A stretch of 64,000 nt of DNA from Welwitschia mirabilis (taxonomy: Eukaryota; Gnetophyta; Gnetopsida; Welwitschiales): positions 164,978,098-165,042,097 of the forward strand of contig JBOZIK010000001.1 of the NCBI GenBank assembly GCA_051453625.1. Reading direction: 5' to 3'. Positions 13,430-26,071 of the stretch are shown piece by piece (within the stretch, counting starts at the first letter, position 1; every line of letters starts with the position of its first letter). A program made the position numbers and the translations under genes. Under the pieces are notes generated by a model. That model did not search any database, had not been told where the DNA came from, and saw only the letters and a list, made by a program, of their open reading frames with translations.

Positions 13430-14150
13430 CTATAGATCACTTCATCAGGTAAAAATCCAAGTGAACTACGCCATGAAGTATGGTAAGCCTAAAGAACATC
13501 ATTATGTTATAAAGACCAAGACTTTTTATTTTTAGAGGTAAGTTTTAAATAAATTTTTTAATTTATGTATTAGAGTTCTTAGCTTCACCATTAGTTTAAG
13601 AATGATAAGCATTAACAAACCTATGTTTAATGGTTATTTAAAGAAGAAGTTTCCTAAGAACCTTATTTATAAAATGGCTCTCTTCGTCATGAATCAAAGT
13701 CCTTGGGAAACCAAATCAATGAAAAATGTTGGATATTAGAAAACTACAAATAATCTTTATATCATTAGCAATAATTAGAATGGCTTCTACTCATTTTATG
13801 ACATAATCAAAATCCACTAAGATAATTCTTTCTTTGAGAGGATGGTTTAAGTGAGCCTCTAAAATTAATAACCCAACATAAAAAAAGGTTCATGTTCCAG
13901 AATGAATTAAAGGGGTATGTATTGGGATCATGAAAGGCTAATAAATCATTTACAAGCATCATATTTTCTAGAGAAGTTAAAAGAATCTTAAAACAAGGTA
14001 GGTTTAAAAAAATCTATAATGCAAAATTCTCATGGAATTCTTTTCAACACTAATGTATCCACTGTATACACCATCATGACATACGGCTAAGATATCTCTT
14101 TGCTCCCATTCAAGCACGCAATTGATCTTTATGCTTATGATACAAGTAGG
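13430..14150 (-). pseudogene. decayed Gypsy integrase
   Basis: On the - strand, across several stops and shifts, I can read pieces of a Ty3/Gypsy integrase. One piece resembles the 'DYVSKWVEA' segment and is followed by a stretch like 'RFGTPRAIISDGGSHF' (around 13650-13850). A later piece resembles 'AYRTAYKTPIGMSPY' (about 13440-13490). The order matches an intact integrase. No continuous frame remains. Confidence 0.7.
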
Positions 14151-14649
14151 GCTCATACTATTCATAATCCCCTATATGATGGAGGATGGATTTTCATAAG
14201 TCCATTATTAAGGGAATTTTAAAGTAATAAGATAATTACCAATATTTGTGTACCAAGAAGCAAGACATTGTAAAGATATAGAGTACAATTGCATAATAGC
14301 AAAGAGTTATTCATCAAGAAAGAAATCATTGATTATAAGAATATGTGAGAAATGGAGGGATTTTTATTCTTGAGGAATTATTAATAAGTGATTTGTAGCA
14401 CAATCATGTTTTCCCATTTTATCTATGATGGTGAGATTGAATTATTAGATAAATAAAACCCATTTAATCAATATAATACTTAAGTACTTCTTAGTTATAA
14501 AGCAATAGATAGCAACATGTTTGATATAGATATTAGTATGGAATCTAAAACGGTAATGGCTAAGTTTATCTAAGAATAATTCGAGAACCTAAGAAGGTTA
14601 GTAATATAGTTTATGACTTCTTATTTCTTCTGATGTTTTTAATCTAACA

Positions 14650-15450
14650 CACCACCTATTGTTATATTTCTTACATCCCACATCAACTTAAAGCCTTTAG
14701 TCTAATTAGGAATACCTTTAATAGGTTTGGTTGTGATTTAGTAGATAAGCTCAATTTTGTAGGGTCCATTCTAATTCCTTCACATGAAATTTAGTGAGCT
14801 AAAAAATCCCTTCACTAATAAGGAAGTGGTTTTCTCCCAATTAAGATGAAGGTTATTGCATATGTATCTATCTAACACTTTTTCTAATCTTCCCATGATT
14901 TAATCAAAGGTATCCCCACAAGTGAAAAATCATCCATAAAGATATTAATGAAGTTCTTAATCACATCAAAAATAATGCCCATAATAGCTTGTTAAAAGGT
15001 TTTAGATGCATTACAAATGCCAAACGGCATCCTTCGAAAAGCCAATGTGTCAAGTGAGGAAGTAAATGTAGTCTTGGATTGATTCTCAATTGTTATGCAA
15101 ATTTTATTTTATCCACTATAGCCTTTAAGACATTAATAGTAAGAGTGGCCTTGGATATAATCAAGTACTTTGTCTAGAAAGGAAAGCAGATAATGATACT
15201 TTTTAGTGACTTCATTAAATTTTCAAAAATTAATGCATAATCTTGATTTTTATTATTTTTTGGGTACTGTAATTAAAGGATTAAGTCATTCACTATTAAA
15301 AATGGTATAAATGATCTTTACATCCACAAGTTCAATAATTTAATCTTTTACTACTTGCTTAAGGATTGAATTAAATCTACATTGAGGTTGCCAAATGGGT
15401 TTGGCATTGTCTTCTAGATAGATATTATGTTCAATAATCAAAGAATGAAT
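14650..15450 (-). pseudogene. decayed Gypsy reverse transcriptase
   Basis: The clearest block (14920-15055, - strand) reads AFRRMPFGICNAS, then FMDDFS (complement of 14923-14940). These are the two hallmark reverse-transcriptase segments; FMDDFS corresponds to the catalytic aspartate pair in Athila/Tat-type elements. An in-frame stop lies between them and more are scattered through the rest. No functional enzyme can be made. Confidence 0.8.
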
Positions 15451-15949
15451 TATAGTAAGATCATTATGTGTCTAAGCAAAAGCTTTCATTTTAGATGTAA
15501 GAAATTGAATCGAAGATTTATCTTGAGTAAGGATAAGGTCATTACTAACTTTCAAGGGATTATTTTAATTGTTATGAAGAAAGATGTATTTACAATTATT
15601 AGATAATTATTTCAATTATAACTCATAATCTTCATTGTGTGATGTAGTGCAGCTATCCTTATGAAGGAATGTTTCAACAGATCTAACATGTTTAACGTCA
15701 CTTTCTAAAATTGGTCCATATATCTCATCAAAATTTCTTTGGGGAGTGCTAGAAGAAAAATCACTATCAAGGTTACATGGATTTGATGAGTTGAGGCTAT
15801 CTAAAATGTCTATAGGTTTTAATTAATTATCAAAAAGGAATTAAACACTTGAATCATAAACTTTTTATTGTTAATATGAAATTTCATCGTTCTAGTTCCA
15901 TGATACAATGAGTACTAGCATAAAACGCTCTTCCTAAGAGTAGTAACTA

Positions 15950-16160
15950 ACCTCGATCATGCTTAAACATCTATCACCACAACATCTGTGGAATAATAAG
16001 CCTCTCAAATTTTTAGAACAAGATCTTTAATGATTTCTATCAGTCTTTTGATAGTTGAATTAGCTAATTCAAGCTTAATATTGGTAGATTCTTAATCATT
16101 TTTCAACTCAAACTTCTTGTAAATGTGAAGTGGCATAATTTTGATGCTTGATGTTAAAGG
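15950..16160 (-). pseudogene. decayed Gypsy aspartic protease
   Basis: The - strand reads pieces such as IKIMPLHIYKKFEL and IKLELANSTIKR. They match the segment just after the catalytic D-S/T-G motif of Athila-type proteases. The DSGA catalytic triplet itself has decayed. Its place between gag and reverse transcriptase is as expected. Confidence 0.6.
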
Positions 16161-16899
16161 CTTTCTTAATATGTCTATTCTATTTTAATATGATACCTAC
16201 TATAGTTGCATCTAAATATTTAAACTTAGGATAATTTTTCATTACTAGTTGAAGATGCTTTGAGCCATGAACACTCTAGTTCTATTTTGTTTTTATTGCA
16301 TTAAATTCTTCCATCACATACTTCAAGTTTTCTTGCAAGAGTTTCTTAAAAAACAAGTTAATACTAACATCTTACATGGTACCTTTAATATATTCATTAT
16401 AAGTGGGATTTATTTTATGTCTCTATAACTAAGGTGTAACATGTCTATAACTAAGGTGTAACAGGTTTATTACCTTTATATTGTTCTAAATTATGGGATT
16501 TTGATGTATCTTTATATATAGAGTGAAAACTAGGTTGATCAAGGATTTCTATGTTATCATTAATTGGCTCTTTATCAATATTATATTTTTGTGAAGTGGA
16601 AGCTTCTTTAAATGGAGCAATATACATTACTTTCTTTTGACCACTTTACATTCTTTGTTAACAAAAATTGGGGTTAGGAATGATTTGTGTAGCTAATGTC
16701 CCATGAGGTCATTAATTCTCAAGCATTAAGTATTGCAAAATACCAAAAATATTCTTAATGTTTTTATCAATATCTTCTTGTAATTTCCTAAGCCCCTCTA
16801 TAGAATATCTAAGAGAATTAAATCTATTACAGTTAAAATATGGAAAACTAGGTTGATATGGTAAATTATTAAAACAATTCATAAAGGAAGATTTTAATC

Positions 16900-17870
16900 T
16901 TAAAGGCCCATTGTTCTCAGGTTGAAATGGTCTATCCTAAAATACTAGCTCTTTACATGTTGGTAAAGTAAGACAATATTTTCTTAGATCAGAATCATCT
17001 TTATGAATATCACATGTTTAACAAAAATTTGAAGGCTTTTCATTTATCACTCTTACATTCATAATGATTTGTGTATACTTCTTCAATATTGAAGTGAGCT
17101 ATTTAATAATATTATTGTAATGATTAGATTCATCATGGTTTATGTTTTATAAATATCTCAAAAGTCAACCAATGGTTTCCATTTCTTTTTATTTTGTGTA
17201 AGTATAATCCAAGTTTGACTTATTTTACCAACTCCTTAAAATATTTTTAAGCCTTATTAATTGTAATATTTAAAAGGTTTCCATCCTAAGATAAATATAC
17301 TAATTATCTTATTTCATGGTTTAGTCCATACTAGAAATAATTTATGAGTTCTTATTTTTTGAGTTCATTGACATGATTGTAAGATATTTTAATGATGAAT
17401 CTCTTATATGTAATTGGGTAATATTCATTTGGTAATTAAAAAAACTTTCTCACTTATGTTCTACATTAACACATAGTAGTTTCATTAATAAATCATTAAG
17501 GGAAAGAAATTTAGACTTATTTCCAAGTTTTAAGGCTTTTATAAGGTATAGTTTTTAACTAATTTTTAGCTTCACCTTTGAAAATAAGAGGAAATATAAT
17601 CATTTAGGTTCTACTAAATATCTTTTCCTTATCATCCTCACCTAAGAAAATAGGATAAAAATTTAGACTTTTAAATCATACATCATCATCAAAAGGTAGG
17701 TCAAAGGGGGTTGGAACTTCTTGATTTTTACTTTCTATGATCTCACTAAAAAATTTAGCATTGTTGCTTAATGAAGAAGACATGTCTTTAAGAGAAGGTA
17801 ATGGAGTAACCAAATCATAATGAGACACAATATTAGGTTTAGAGAATGAGGAATAAACCAAATTAGAAGG
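16900..17870 (-). pseudogene. decayed Gypsy gag
   Basis: A 61-codon open stretch at 17676-17861 is followed downstream on the - strand by a segment resembling the gag core. It includes a piece like 'LIFKGEAKN.LKTIPYKS', the counterpart of the 'FPFSLKDKAKDWL' region of Athila gag. Stops occur every 10-30 codons after that. Confidence 0.55.
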
Positions 17871-18583
17871 TTTGAATTTGAAGAGGATTTATCACTATGA
17901 ATTGAAAAATTTTATAAATTTATAGATAAATCAATAATATTAAAAGCAAAAAAAAATCATCTTATTCAACATGTTTTTGATACTTTTCTTTATTACCTCT
18001 TGTTATGAAATGAAAATCAACAAGCTCTTCTTAGATGATTTACTTAGTGAATCTTTTTTTCATGGATGCTCTTCATACATTACTTTTGCTTAGAAATATT
18101 TATCATTTTCTTACATGATCATCTAGTTGAGAAATCTCTTTTATGGTTTTTTAGTTAGTAACAATCTAGATTAAATGAAGTGAAAGATGTATACTTAGGC
18201 CAACAATAAGGTGGTAGTCTTCTATATCACACAAAGTGCAAGAAGTAGATTAAGCCTGTGCTATAAGATAATCTTCTAGATTACACGAAGCATAAGAAGT
18301 AGAACTAACAAGCATGATAATTCTTTAAAGAGAGTAGATTCAAAAATATAATCTCTCAAACATGAACATAGATCAAAATAGAAAAAGAAAAACAAGACAA
18401 AGGAAAAATAAAAAAAAGCACCTAAGGAGGGATAATTAAGTGAATCTTATAGATCCAATGGTTAATCAAGTAACATAAGTATATCCAAGGTTGGCATAAT
18501 TTTATAACACTATATAAATGAAATAATCTAATTAAAATTCAATCAACCCACTTACAAAATGAGAATAAAAAACACTTGTGAAT

Positions 18584-18601
18584 TTTCCAGCAACATCGCC
18601 A
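18584..18601 (-). other. primer-binding site resembling tRNA-Asp complement
   Basis: On the - strand it reads TGGCGATGTTGCTGGAAA, three bases inside the LTR end at 18605. The usual tRNA-Asp complement in Athila elements is TGGCGCCGTTGCCGGGGA; 13 of 18 bases agree and all five differences are at C or G positions. Confidence 0.75.
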
Positions 18602-18604
18602 AAA

Positions 18605-19663
18605 TGTTGATATGCATGTAATGAAGTAGAATATGTGCAAATTAACATGTGAAATCAATACACTCAAGTATATGGTGAGTAACTCAAATGTTGTATCATG
18701 GTGAAGCACTCAAGTTAGAATTCTAATTCATTCAAAAAAAAACAAAATATTTTAGTTGTTTTTATAGTAAGATTATGAAAGAGAATAATGCAAAACTATG
18801 CTAAAATGAGGTACATGCAATGCAAATTGAATTGTGCAAATTAAGTAAATGAAAATTATTAACACAATATTATTAATTTTGTAAATGCAAATTGTTAATG
18901 AAGTATTATTAATTTTTTAATCACAAAATCATCCCTTATTCTCCCTATCTAAATCACATTTAATTTTAGAAAACCATTAAAGAAACTCCAACAAGAAAAA
19001 TAATGAATTTAAGAGAGAATTAGAGGGAAATACAATCCTTTATTAAATCATAATTAAGAATTGTTACATCCACTTATAAATAATAATACCTCAATGTCAA
19101 TGACTCAAATCAACATCAAGGAAACTTCTTTTATAAGTGTGATGGGCATCTAGATCATAATACTCCAAAATGTTATAAGTTATATGATGTTAAAAGGTAA
19201 TTGAATGAATCTCAACATGGATATTTATAGATCAAGAATAGTGTTAAGGGTCACTATGAGGTTAAAACTAAATGGATGCAACTTTTGCTAAAAAATAATA
19301 TTAGTTATAAGAAATTTAATAGCATCAATAACTACCTATGATTGGTTTTCACATGCTAAAACTCTGACCATCCATCATCTTCTTCTTTGTCTAAATGATC
19401 ATACAGATGAAGTCCCTTAAAAAACCCTACTGTGCCATGTCAAACTTATCATATCTTATGTCAGTATCTATTGTCCTAGAGTTTTCTTCAAATGACCACG
19501 TGGAAAATATCTTACATAAGGCTTTTTCTAAATTAATTCAAGTTAATGTTGATCTTCATCCTTCCTTGACCTTTTCCTGTTTGATTATTCATGAAAACAT
19601 GTAAAGAATCCTAAAATAATCCCTCAAATGTATGTCAAATTATCAAAATTTTACCAGCTAACA
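18605..19663 (-). mobile_element. 5' LTR of the Athila-type element
   Basis: The boundaries TGTTGA... and ...CTAACA are set by the primer site on one side and the tgtac duplication on the other. It aligns with 7759-8820, with many substitutions and small indels, which means an old insertion. The 69-codon open frame at 19395-19604 inside it is incidental. Confidence 0.85.
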
Positions 19664-19668
19664 TGTAC
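19664..19668. repeat. target-site duplication, right copy (tgtac)
   Basis: It is identical to 7754-7758 and directly follows the LTR end ...GCTAACA. Confidence 0.85.
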
Positions 19669-22440
19669 TTAGTATATTATCTCCTATTTGACTAGGATTT
19701 GCATGATAGATTACCTTATGGATAGTCATTCCTAATTTTCAAGAAAAGATATCTACTTCATCTAGTTTAATTATCTACCTTCTAAAGTGATTTCCACTCA
19801 AATTCATAATTAAAACTTTTATTCAAATATTCTAAGCTCTAATATATCTCTACAATCCTCAAGAAAGAATGAAAATTAGAGCCAATTATACTATAACAGA
19901 ATTCCCTATTTTATTTATTTATAATTACTACCTATAACTTAAAAACTAGGGAACATCATTCAAATATTGTAAATTATAACAAACTTTAAAATGCAATAAG
20001 GATCTCTAAATGGTTTAAAGTTGAAGTTTACCTTTCTAAAATGTAGGTTTAGAATAGTATTCTTTAAAGTTGACTAAGATTCATGTTTGCCTTTTTGTTT
20101 ATTATATTCACTATGAAGTCAATTAATGGTGATGCTAGATCGAGGATAATAAAAATATGTTCATGATAGACTACTAATAAAAGCTGATAAAAATACCAAG
20201 ATATGAATTGTAATGTTGAATAATAAATATTTCATAAAAAGGATGGCAACTCCATTAAAATAAACAATGGGAATGATCTGATTTCAAAATCTTCATAATG
20301 GGGAAAAAAATGATAAATAGAATAAAATTTTATGCTCCTTGTATCAAATGAAAGAAAGAAAAATATTTGGAATTTAAAATTTTATACAAAAAAGCATAAA
20401 TTATCACATTATCAGTGAATTACACATAGCAATATAATAATTTTTACAGAAATTAAAACCTAGCCTTTATAAAACTAGTAAAAGTAAAAACAAGGTAGGG
20501 TGCACTTAGATAATAGTGAGATCCAACACAACTAATTAAAAGTGAATGCTCCATAGATGTAACATTCTACAATCTAAGTGCTCCTAATTTCTACAAATAG
20601 ATGTTCTTGGAATTTGATAAGAGAAGATCTAAAAACAAAGACTAAAAAATTTTCAAAATAAAAATGAATTTTTGAAATCTAAGAAATACTGATTACAATC
20701 CCTAGCAATGATACTAGTAACTTATCACACCTTGATAATTATTATATTTTACAATCTTTAGATGTTGTATTCAAGAATTTAAGATATACATATTAGTGTT
20801 AAATTTATAAAGATAGGGTATCATATTATAGTATAGGTAATCTAATTATTATTCTCTCCTAGAGACTAGAATGAAATTTATGGCTTGCAAAGATTTAGAT
20901 TATTTAGAAAGGATTTGATTAAGCTATAAATAAAATAGTTTCGGCAAAATAGCTTAAGAGATAAAGATATTAGATATTTTGCTTTTAAGAATCAAGAACG
21001 AATATTCATTTTAAAATCTACTAATCATGCCCGAGCTAAGATAAAGATATCACATTAAATATAAAATAAATATATAAATAACATCATGAAAGTAATAGAG
21101 TTAGAGATGATTTATCTTATAATCAAATGTAGGAAACATTAGGATAGCACGAAAGATTTTATAAATAATAACAAATTAATCATTCAAATCCTATTAATAC
21201 ATCAGAGAAAAAAACTCTAAATAGAAATATGAAAGAACATTCAAAATGTAGTATTGCATAACCAATAATTATAAGTATATCGATAATGAAATAAGTCCAC
21301 TTAAAAGAAAAGAGCATTCATCAATGATGTAAACATTATAGCAAATAGCAATTCAATATAAAAGTAAAAACTTGGACTTTGTAAGGTAGATGGCTAATGA
21401 AACAATCATCTCTTCATATTTAGAGAGGAAGTAAAATGGCTTAAAACCTCATGATGAGACAAGCTCATATGATAACCATAGGAAACCTAGATTTATAAGG
21501 AGAGAGTTTAAACATGTAATTAACATAACATTAAAACATAAAAGTTTAAAATAGTGAAAGATGGTTATCCCTTAAGATAGATAGGTTTTTCTTATATAGC
21601 CTTAAGTTGGATTATAAATTACATGGATATGTACTTAGTACATTCATATTAATAACAAATGGTTGTTGATGAATTTCCTTAGGTGATAAGATTTAGATAT
21701 ATAATACATTATCTCCTTAAGATCTACTTTGATATTTTGAGTATTAGATTGACTTTTGCGTTATGTTATAAAATTAATTTGGTAATATACCCTATAATGA
21801 ATAACTCATCTTCTTTGGAATACGTTTTTTCTAAGAACATTGTTACTACTAGTGGTCTACATGGAAGCATCAATTCTATTGGAAAATGTTATTTCTATGA
21901 AAGTTTAACAACTTAGAGTAACTATAGTTAAGATTTTAAGTATTAATCCTTTTTAATAACATTTTGGAAATTATAAGGATAAAACTCTGTTAATGGTAAT
22001 TCTATAGGAGATATAGTATTAACAATCTTAAATTATATTATTTAATTCAAGTGTAAACATGTTCATACTTTCACATCAGAGCACTTATGAAAGTCCTTAT
22101 TGAAATTTTTGTGATCATTTCATTTTTATTTTTTAAGTATCATTACACTAGTGTTTCCACTTTGGATAATTTAGATTTCTAATTTTATGTTTAAATGTAC
22201 TACAACATAAAGATCCAGACTAGTCATGTCCAATCCCAATCTCAGATGATAATACTCTTATAAGATGCAATGGCTTAAATTTTGCTAGTTTTATCCTAAT
22301 ATTTTACAAATTTAAATTTAGTGCCTACTATGATAATAGACTCAAATGAAAAGTTTAAAGAATTAGTTCATGTATTTGACCTATACTAGTATTAAAAAAT
22401 TAAGTTAACTTCTATCTACATATGTGAGGATGTTGCATTC
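19669..22440. other. AT-rich spacer, nothing recognised
   Basis: I find no gene, RNA or element boundary between the two LTR retrotransposons. Short open frames here (for example 21683-21916) have no recognisable motif. Confidence 0.5.
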
Positions 22441-22445
22441 CTATA
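22441..22445. repeat. target-site duplication, left copy (ctata)
   Basis: It is identical to 29774-29778 and directly precedes the LTR start TGATAGGATC. Confidence 0.85.
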
Positions 22446-23801
22446 TGATAGGATCAAGAACCCTAGGGGGGAGGGGGGGTTGAATAGGTTCTTTCATAAA
22501 CACAATAAATAATCTGAATTAAAACTATTTGAAACACAACTTGCGTATGAAAATAAATCAATCTAAGATGTGTACAAAATAACAAGATACTAAAAGTAAA
22601 GAATCAAAAACAAAAACACAAACTACCAATTTAATACAAGATAGATTTATAGTGGTTCAGGAACTTCCCTACTCCACACCTGATGATCAGCTTCTCCCAA
22701 GTTGGATCTTGGATCTCTATTACTCCACTAGGTATTCCAGGTTCANNNNNNNNNNNNNNNNNNNGACTTGTCGAGGCTAACTCTCAACCTTCACAATGGA
22801 CTTTTTAAGGCTTAGTCTTAACCTATCGCATAGACTTTTTAAGGCTTAGTCTCAACCTCTAGAAAATAATGGTAGTAATGTAGTGATGTCTTAATAGCAT
22901 AGATATCACTCGTTCTGAAAACGGTATAATAGATGGATCTCTCCTCCTGTAGCAATACACCAATGTAGCTCTAGATCTGACTTTGAATGAAGTACATGTG
23001 TCAATAATAAATCTCCTCTAGTCAGATGTGTAAAAGCTAAGATACAATAATATCAATGTACGACTTGATCTTTCAAATCCAAATGATTTAGCCGAATAAG
23101 AATGGTTCTAAAAAAATATCTTTTGGTTATTTATGGCTTAGCTAGTTATAGTGGAAGGCTATTAGGGTTTATTATAATTGAATTGCACCTTCAATGGCTA
23201 TAAAAATCTAGAAAATGGCTATCTAACAGCTAGATAATGGATACATAATATTTAGAAAAATTTCTTTTCTGTGCCATTCGGTCGACCCTACAAAAATCCG
23301 GTCGACCTCATGTGGTGCCATGAATTACACCTAAGAGAAAAATTCGGTCGCCCCAGGTTTTACATCTCCATATCCAGTTGACCCCATCTGGGTCCAGTTG
23401 ATCCTAGTCCGGTCGACCCCATCCTAGGTCCGATTAACCCCTTATCTCTCAATCTAGGATTACTCTTGCAAGTCCTCAAATCCGGTTAACCCCATGAAAA
23501 TCTACTCGACTCCTTTTCATTTGGTTCAAGGACATTGATTCTCTAAGTTATAGATCCGGTCGACCCCATCAGAATCTGGTCAACTCCTCTTTCCATTTTC
23601 CTTTAACAACTTTAGATGCAGTTGACTCCTTTATGATACAGTTGACCCCTCTGGAGGGTAAACCAATTAAATAGGTTTCTGGTGCATATTTTAGTTTCAT
23701 ATTTCAACCTGCAAAAACTCAAACTCTTCTACACAAAATATATAACATTTGCTATACAAGAGAAATTATTTTGACATCAATTAGCAAAATATAATCCAAC
23801 A
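22446..23801 (-). mobile_element. 3' LTR of the Sirevirus-type element
   Basis: It starts TGATAGGATC and ends ATAATCCAACA, so in element sense it runs TGTTGG...CTATCA. It contains the 34-bp sub-repeats (from 22765), a short N run (22746-22764) and four intact GGTCGACC palindromes at 23280, 23300, 23411 and 23558, among about eight decayed ones. The TATA-like box kept in the other two LTRs is degraded here (near 23149). Confidence 0.9.
23280..23650. repeat. GGTCGACC palindrome array in 3' LTR
   Basis: Four exact 8-bp palindromes (23280-23287, 23300-23307, 23411-23418, 23558-23565) are mixed with variants such as GGTTAACCCC, AGTTGACCCC and GGTCAACTCC. This is the best preserved of the three arrays in this LTR family. 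Confidence 0.9.
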
Positions 23802-24090
23802 ATCTCTCCCTTTGACATTGATGGCAAAAAAATAAGTGGTTTCAGAATCAAATAAATTTGAGCTCTTTCACCAAAAAAATTTAAAGCATATTATCATAAT
23901 AAGAACTCCCCCTTTCACAAAGCTATATAAACAACATTTAATTAAAGGGTACATATAAATATTTCTAAAACAAACTATTTTTAGTTGATGCATATGTTTG
24001 AAAAACACTACATTTTCTCCCCTTTTGACATCAATGGTAAAGAAATATAAACCTTAAATGTGTCCAGAAATATCAAATTTTCTCCCCTTA
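23802..24090 (-). promoter_or_regulatory. polypurine tract and upstream repeated tracts
   Basis: On the - strand, AAAGGGAGAGAT (complement of 23802-23813) abuts the 3' LTR and is the functional candidate for plus-strand priming. Related tracts lie upstream, at 23906-23916, 24016-24025 and 24081-24089. Two of them (23804 and 24016) share the following bases 'ttgacat' and 'atgg'. Several polypurine tracts before the 3' LTR are a described feature of Sireviruses. Confidence 0.75.
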
Positions 24091-24390
24091 ACATTATGCC
24101 ATATGTAAAAATGATAATCATGAGAGAGATATAAAGCAAGTATGTAAATGAGGTGATAATTTTCAATTCATAATATCCAAAAAGAAAATCAACTAAGCTA
24201 TGGTTAATATGATAAGACAAAATAAAAAATAAAAATATTCAAAAATCATAAATAAAGTTCCATAAAAATTATCAATAGACCAAAACAGAAATGAAAAAAT
24301 AGATGACGATCTTTTGTTCTGCTGCTATAACAATTACAGAACTTTAAGATTCTAGGCGATCGAGTAAAATACCAGTCGACCGACCCATTC

Positions 24391-24400
24391 CGGTCGACCG
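24391..24400. repeat. perfect CGGTCGACCG palindrome inside the element
   Basis: A 10-bp perfect palindrome, with a second decayed copy at about 24373-24382, lies just past the RNase H region. It shows that the LTR motif also occurs in the internal region. Confidence 0.8.
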
Positions 24401-24429
24401 AATTACAAGTTTGGACCGTCCTGGTATTA

Positions 24430-26070
24430 ACTATAAGATAGTGAGAGAACCCCTAGTTCATGTCTAAGATAAGTAAAAGTATCAAAATTTAGGGGTTTAG
24501 TAAAAATGTTTGCTAATTATTAGTCTGTAGTTATAAAATTCATTAAAATATGTCCTTTTTCAACTTGATCTCAAAGGAAATGAAGTCTAAGTTCAATATG
24601 CTTTATTCTCGAGTGCTAAACCATATTTTTAGATATATTAATAACACTTATATTGTCACAAAAAATAGGAACTTATTCAAAGGTAACACCAAAATCTTTC
24701 AACATTTTTCTCATCCATAAAAGGTGAGTGCAACAACTTCCTACAGTAATATATTTGGCTTCTGCAGTAGAGAGAGAAATAAAGTTTTGTTTCTTACTTA
24801 CCCATCCTACCAGACATGAGCCAAGAAGAAAGTAATTTCCACTTGTGCTTTTTCTATCATCTTTGCATCCAGCCCAATCTGCATGACTAAAACCTACAAG
24901 ATCGAAAGATGTTTCATTGGGATACCATAAGCCATAATCACATGTGCCTTTTACATACCTGATTGCTCTTTTTACTGCTTGAACATGCGATTCTTTTGAA
25001 TTAGATTAATATCATGCACATACTCCAACATTAAACATAATATCTGGTCTACTTGCAGTCAAGTACAACAAACTACCAATCATGCTTCTGTAAATTTTTT
25101 GATCTACTAATTTATCATTTTCATCCAAACTTACTTTACATGATGTAGACATAGGAGTATCAATTGTCTTTGCATTTTCTAAATCAAATTGTTTGATTAA
25201 ATCTATTGCATATTTGGATTCAGAGATAAATATTCTATCTTGGGATTGTTTAATCTGAAGTCTAAGAAACATTTTAACTTCACTAAGCATACTCATTTTA
25301 AACCAATTTGTCATAATATTTATAAATTCTTTTAATAACTTTTCACTTGAGGCACCAAAAATAATATCGTCTACATAAATCTGTATAATAATAAAATCAT
25401 TTTTCAATTTCNNNNNNNNNNNNNNNNNNNNNNNNNNNNNNNNNNNNNNNNNNNNNNNNNNNNNNNNNNNNNNNNNNNNNNNNNNNNNNNNNNNNNNNNN
25501 NNNNNNNNNNNNNNNNNNNNNNNNNNNNNNNNNNNNNNNNNNNNNNNNNNNNNNNNNNNNNNNNNNNNNNNNNNNNNNTTCACTATAAACTTCTTCAATT
25601 AATGATTCACTTAGAAAAGTAATTTTTATGTCCATTTAATATACTTTGAAGTTCTTAAAGGCAGCAAAAGATTAAAAACATTCTAATGCTATCCAATCTT
25701 GCAACAGAAGCAAAAGTATCTCCTACATCAATACCTTCTATTTGGTTGTAACCTTGAGATACTAGTCTTGCTTTGTCTTTGATAATATTATTTTCTTTAT
25801 CACACTTGTTCTTAAAGATCCATTTTGTACCAATAACATTCTTATCTTCTAGTCTCTCTAATAGTCTTCAAACATTGTTTCTTTTGAANNNNNNNNNNNN
25901 NNNNNNNNNNNNNNNNNNNNNNNNNNNNNNNNNNNNNNNNNNNNNNNNNNNNNNNNNNNNNNNNNNNNNNNNNNNNNNNNNNNNNNNNNNNNNNNNNNNN
26001 NNNNNNNNNNNNNNNNNNNNNNNNNNNNNNNNNNNNNNNNNNNNNNNNNNNNNNNNNNNNNNNNNNNNNN
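24430..26070 (-). pseudogene. Copia reverse transcriptase and RNase H, broken
   Basis: The longest open piece (25012-25635) contains YVDD, the catalytic aspartate pair, at 25366-25377 (complement). It is followed by a typical Copia run ending in SLLYLTASRPDIMF. Downstream pieces (24430-25010) continue into RNase H, with an ADWAGC-like block and a piece near 24600-24680 resembling the 'HSRTKHIE' segment. Between the start of reverse transcriptase and YVDD lie a frameshifted stretch (25636-25860) and an N run (25412-25578). A second N run (25889-26071) separates this part from integrase. The enzymes would convert element RNA to DNA in an intact copy; several stops make this copy inactive. Confidence 0.85.
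25412..25578. other. assembly gap (167 N)
   Basis: A run of N inside the reverse-transcriptase region. Confidence 0.95.
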
Positions 26071-26071
26071 N
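25889..26071. other. assembly gap (183 N)
   Basis: A run of N between integrase and reverse transcriptase. Confidence 0.95.

Larger units (their letters stand above)
7759..19663 (-). mobile_element. complete but decayed Athila-type Ty3/Gypsy retrotransposon
   Basis: The element is 11.9 kb long. Two related LTRs of about 1.06 kb (7759-8820 and 18605-19663) lie in the same orientation and enclose gag-pol traces read on the - strand. The outer flanks carry an identical 5-bp target duplication, tgtac (7754-7758 and 19664-19668), which fixes both ends. The primer site next to the right LTR resembles the complement of tRNA-Asp, as known for Athila-type elements. Order on the - strand from right to left is LTR, primer site, gag, protease, reverse transcriptase, integrase, then a long stretch without pol motifs, then LTR. 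Athila elements usually carry an extra envelope-like frame in that last stretch; I could not recognise one. Every domain has multiple stops and frameshifts, so the element is dead. Confidence 0.85.
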
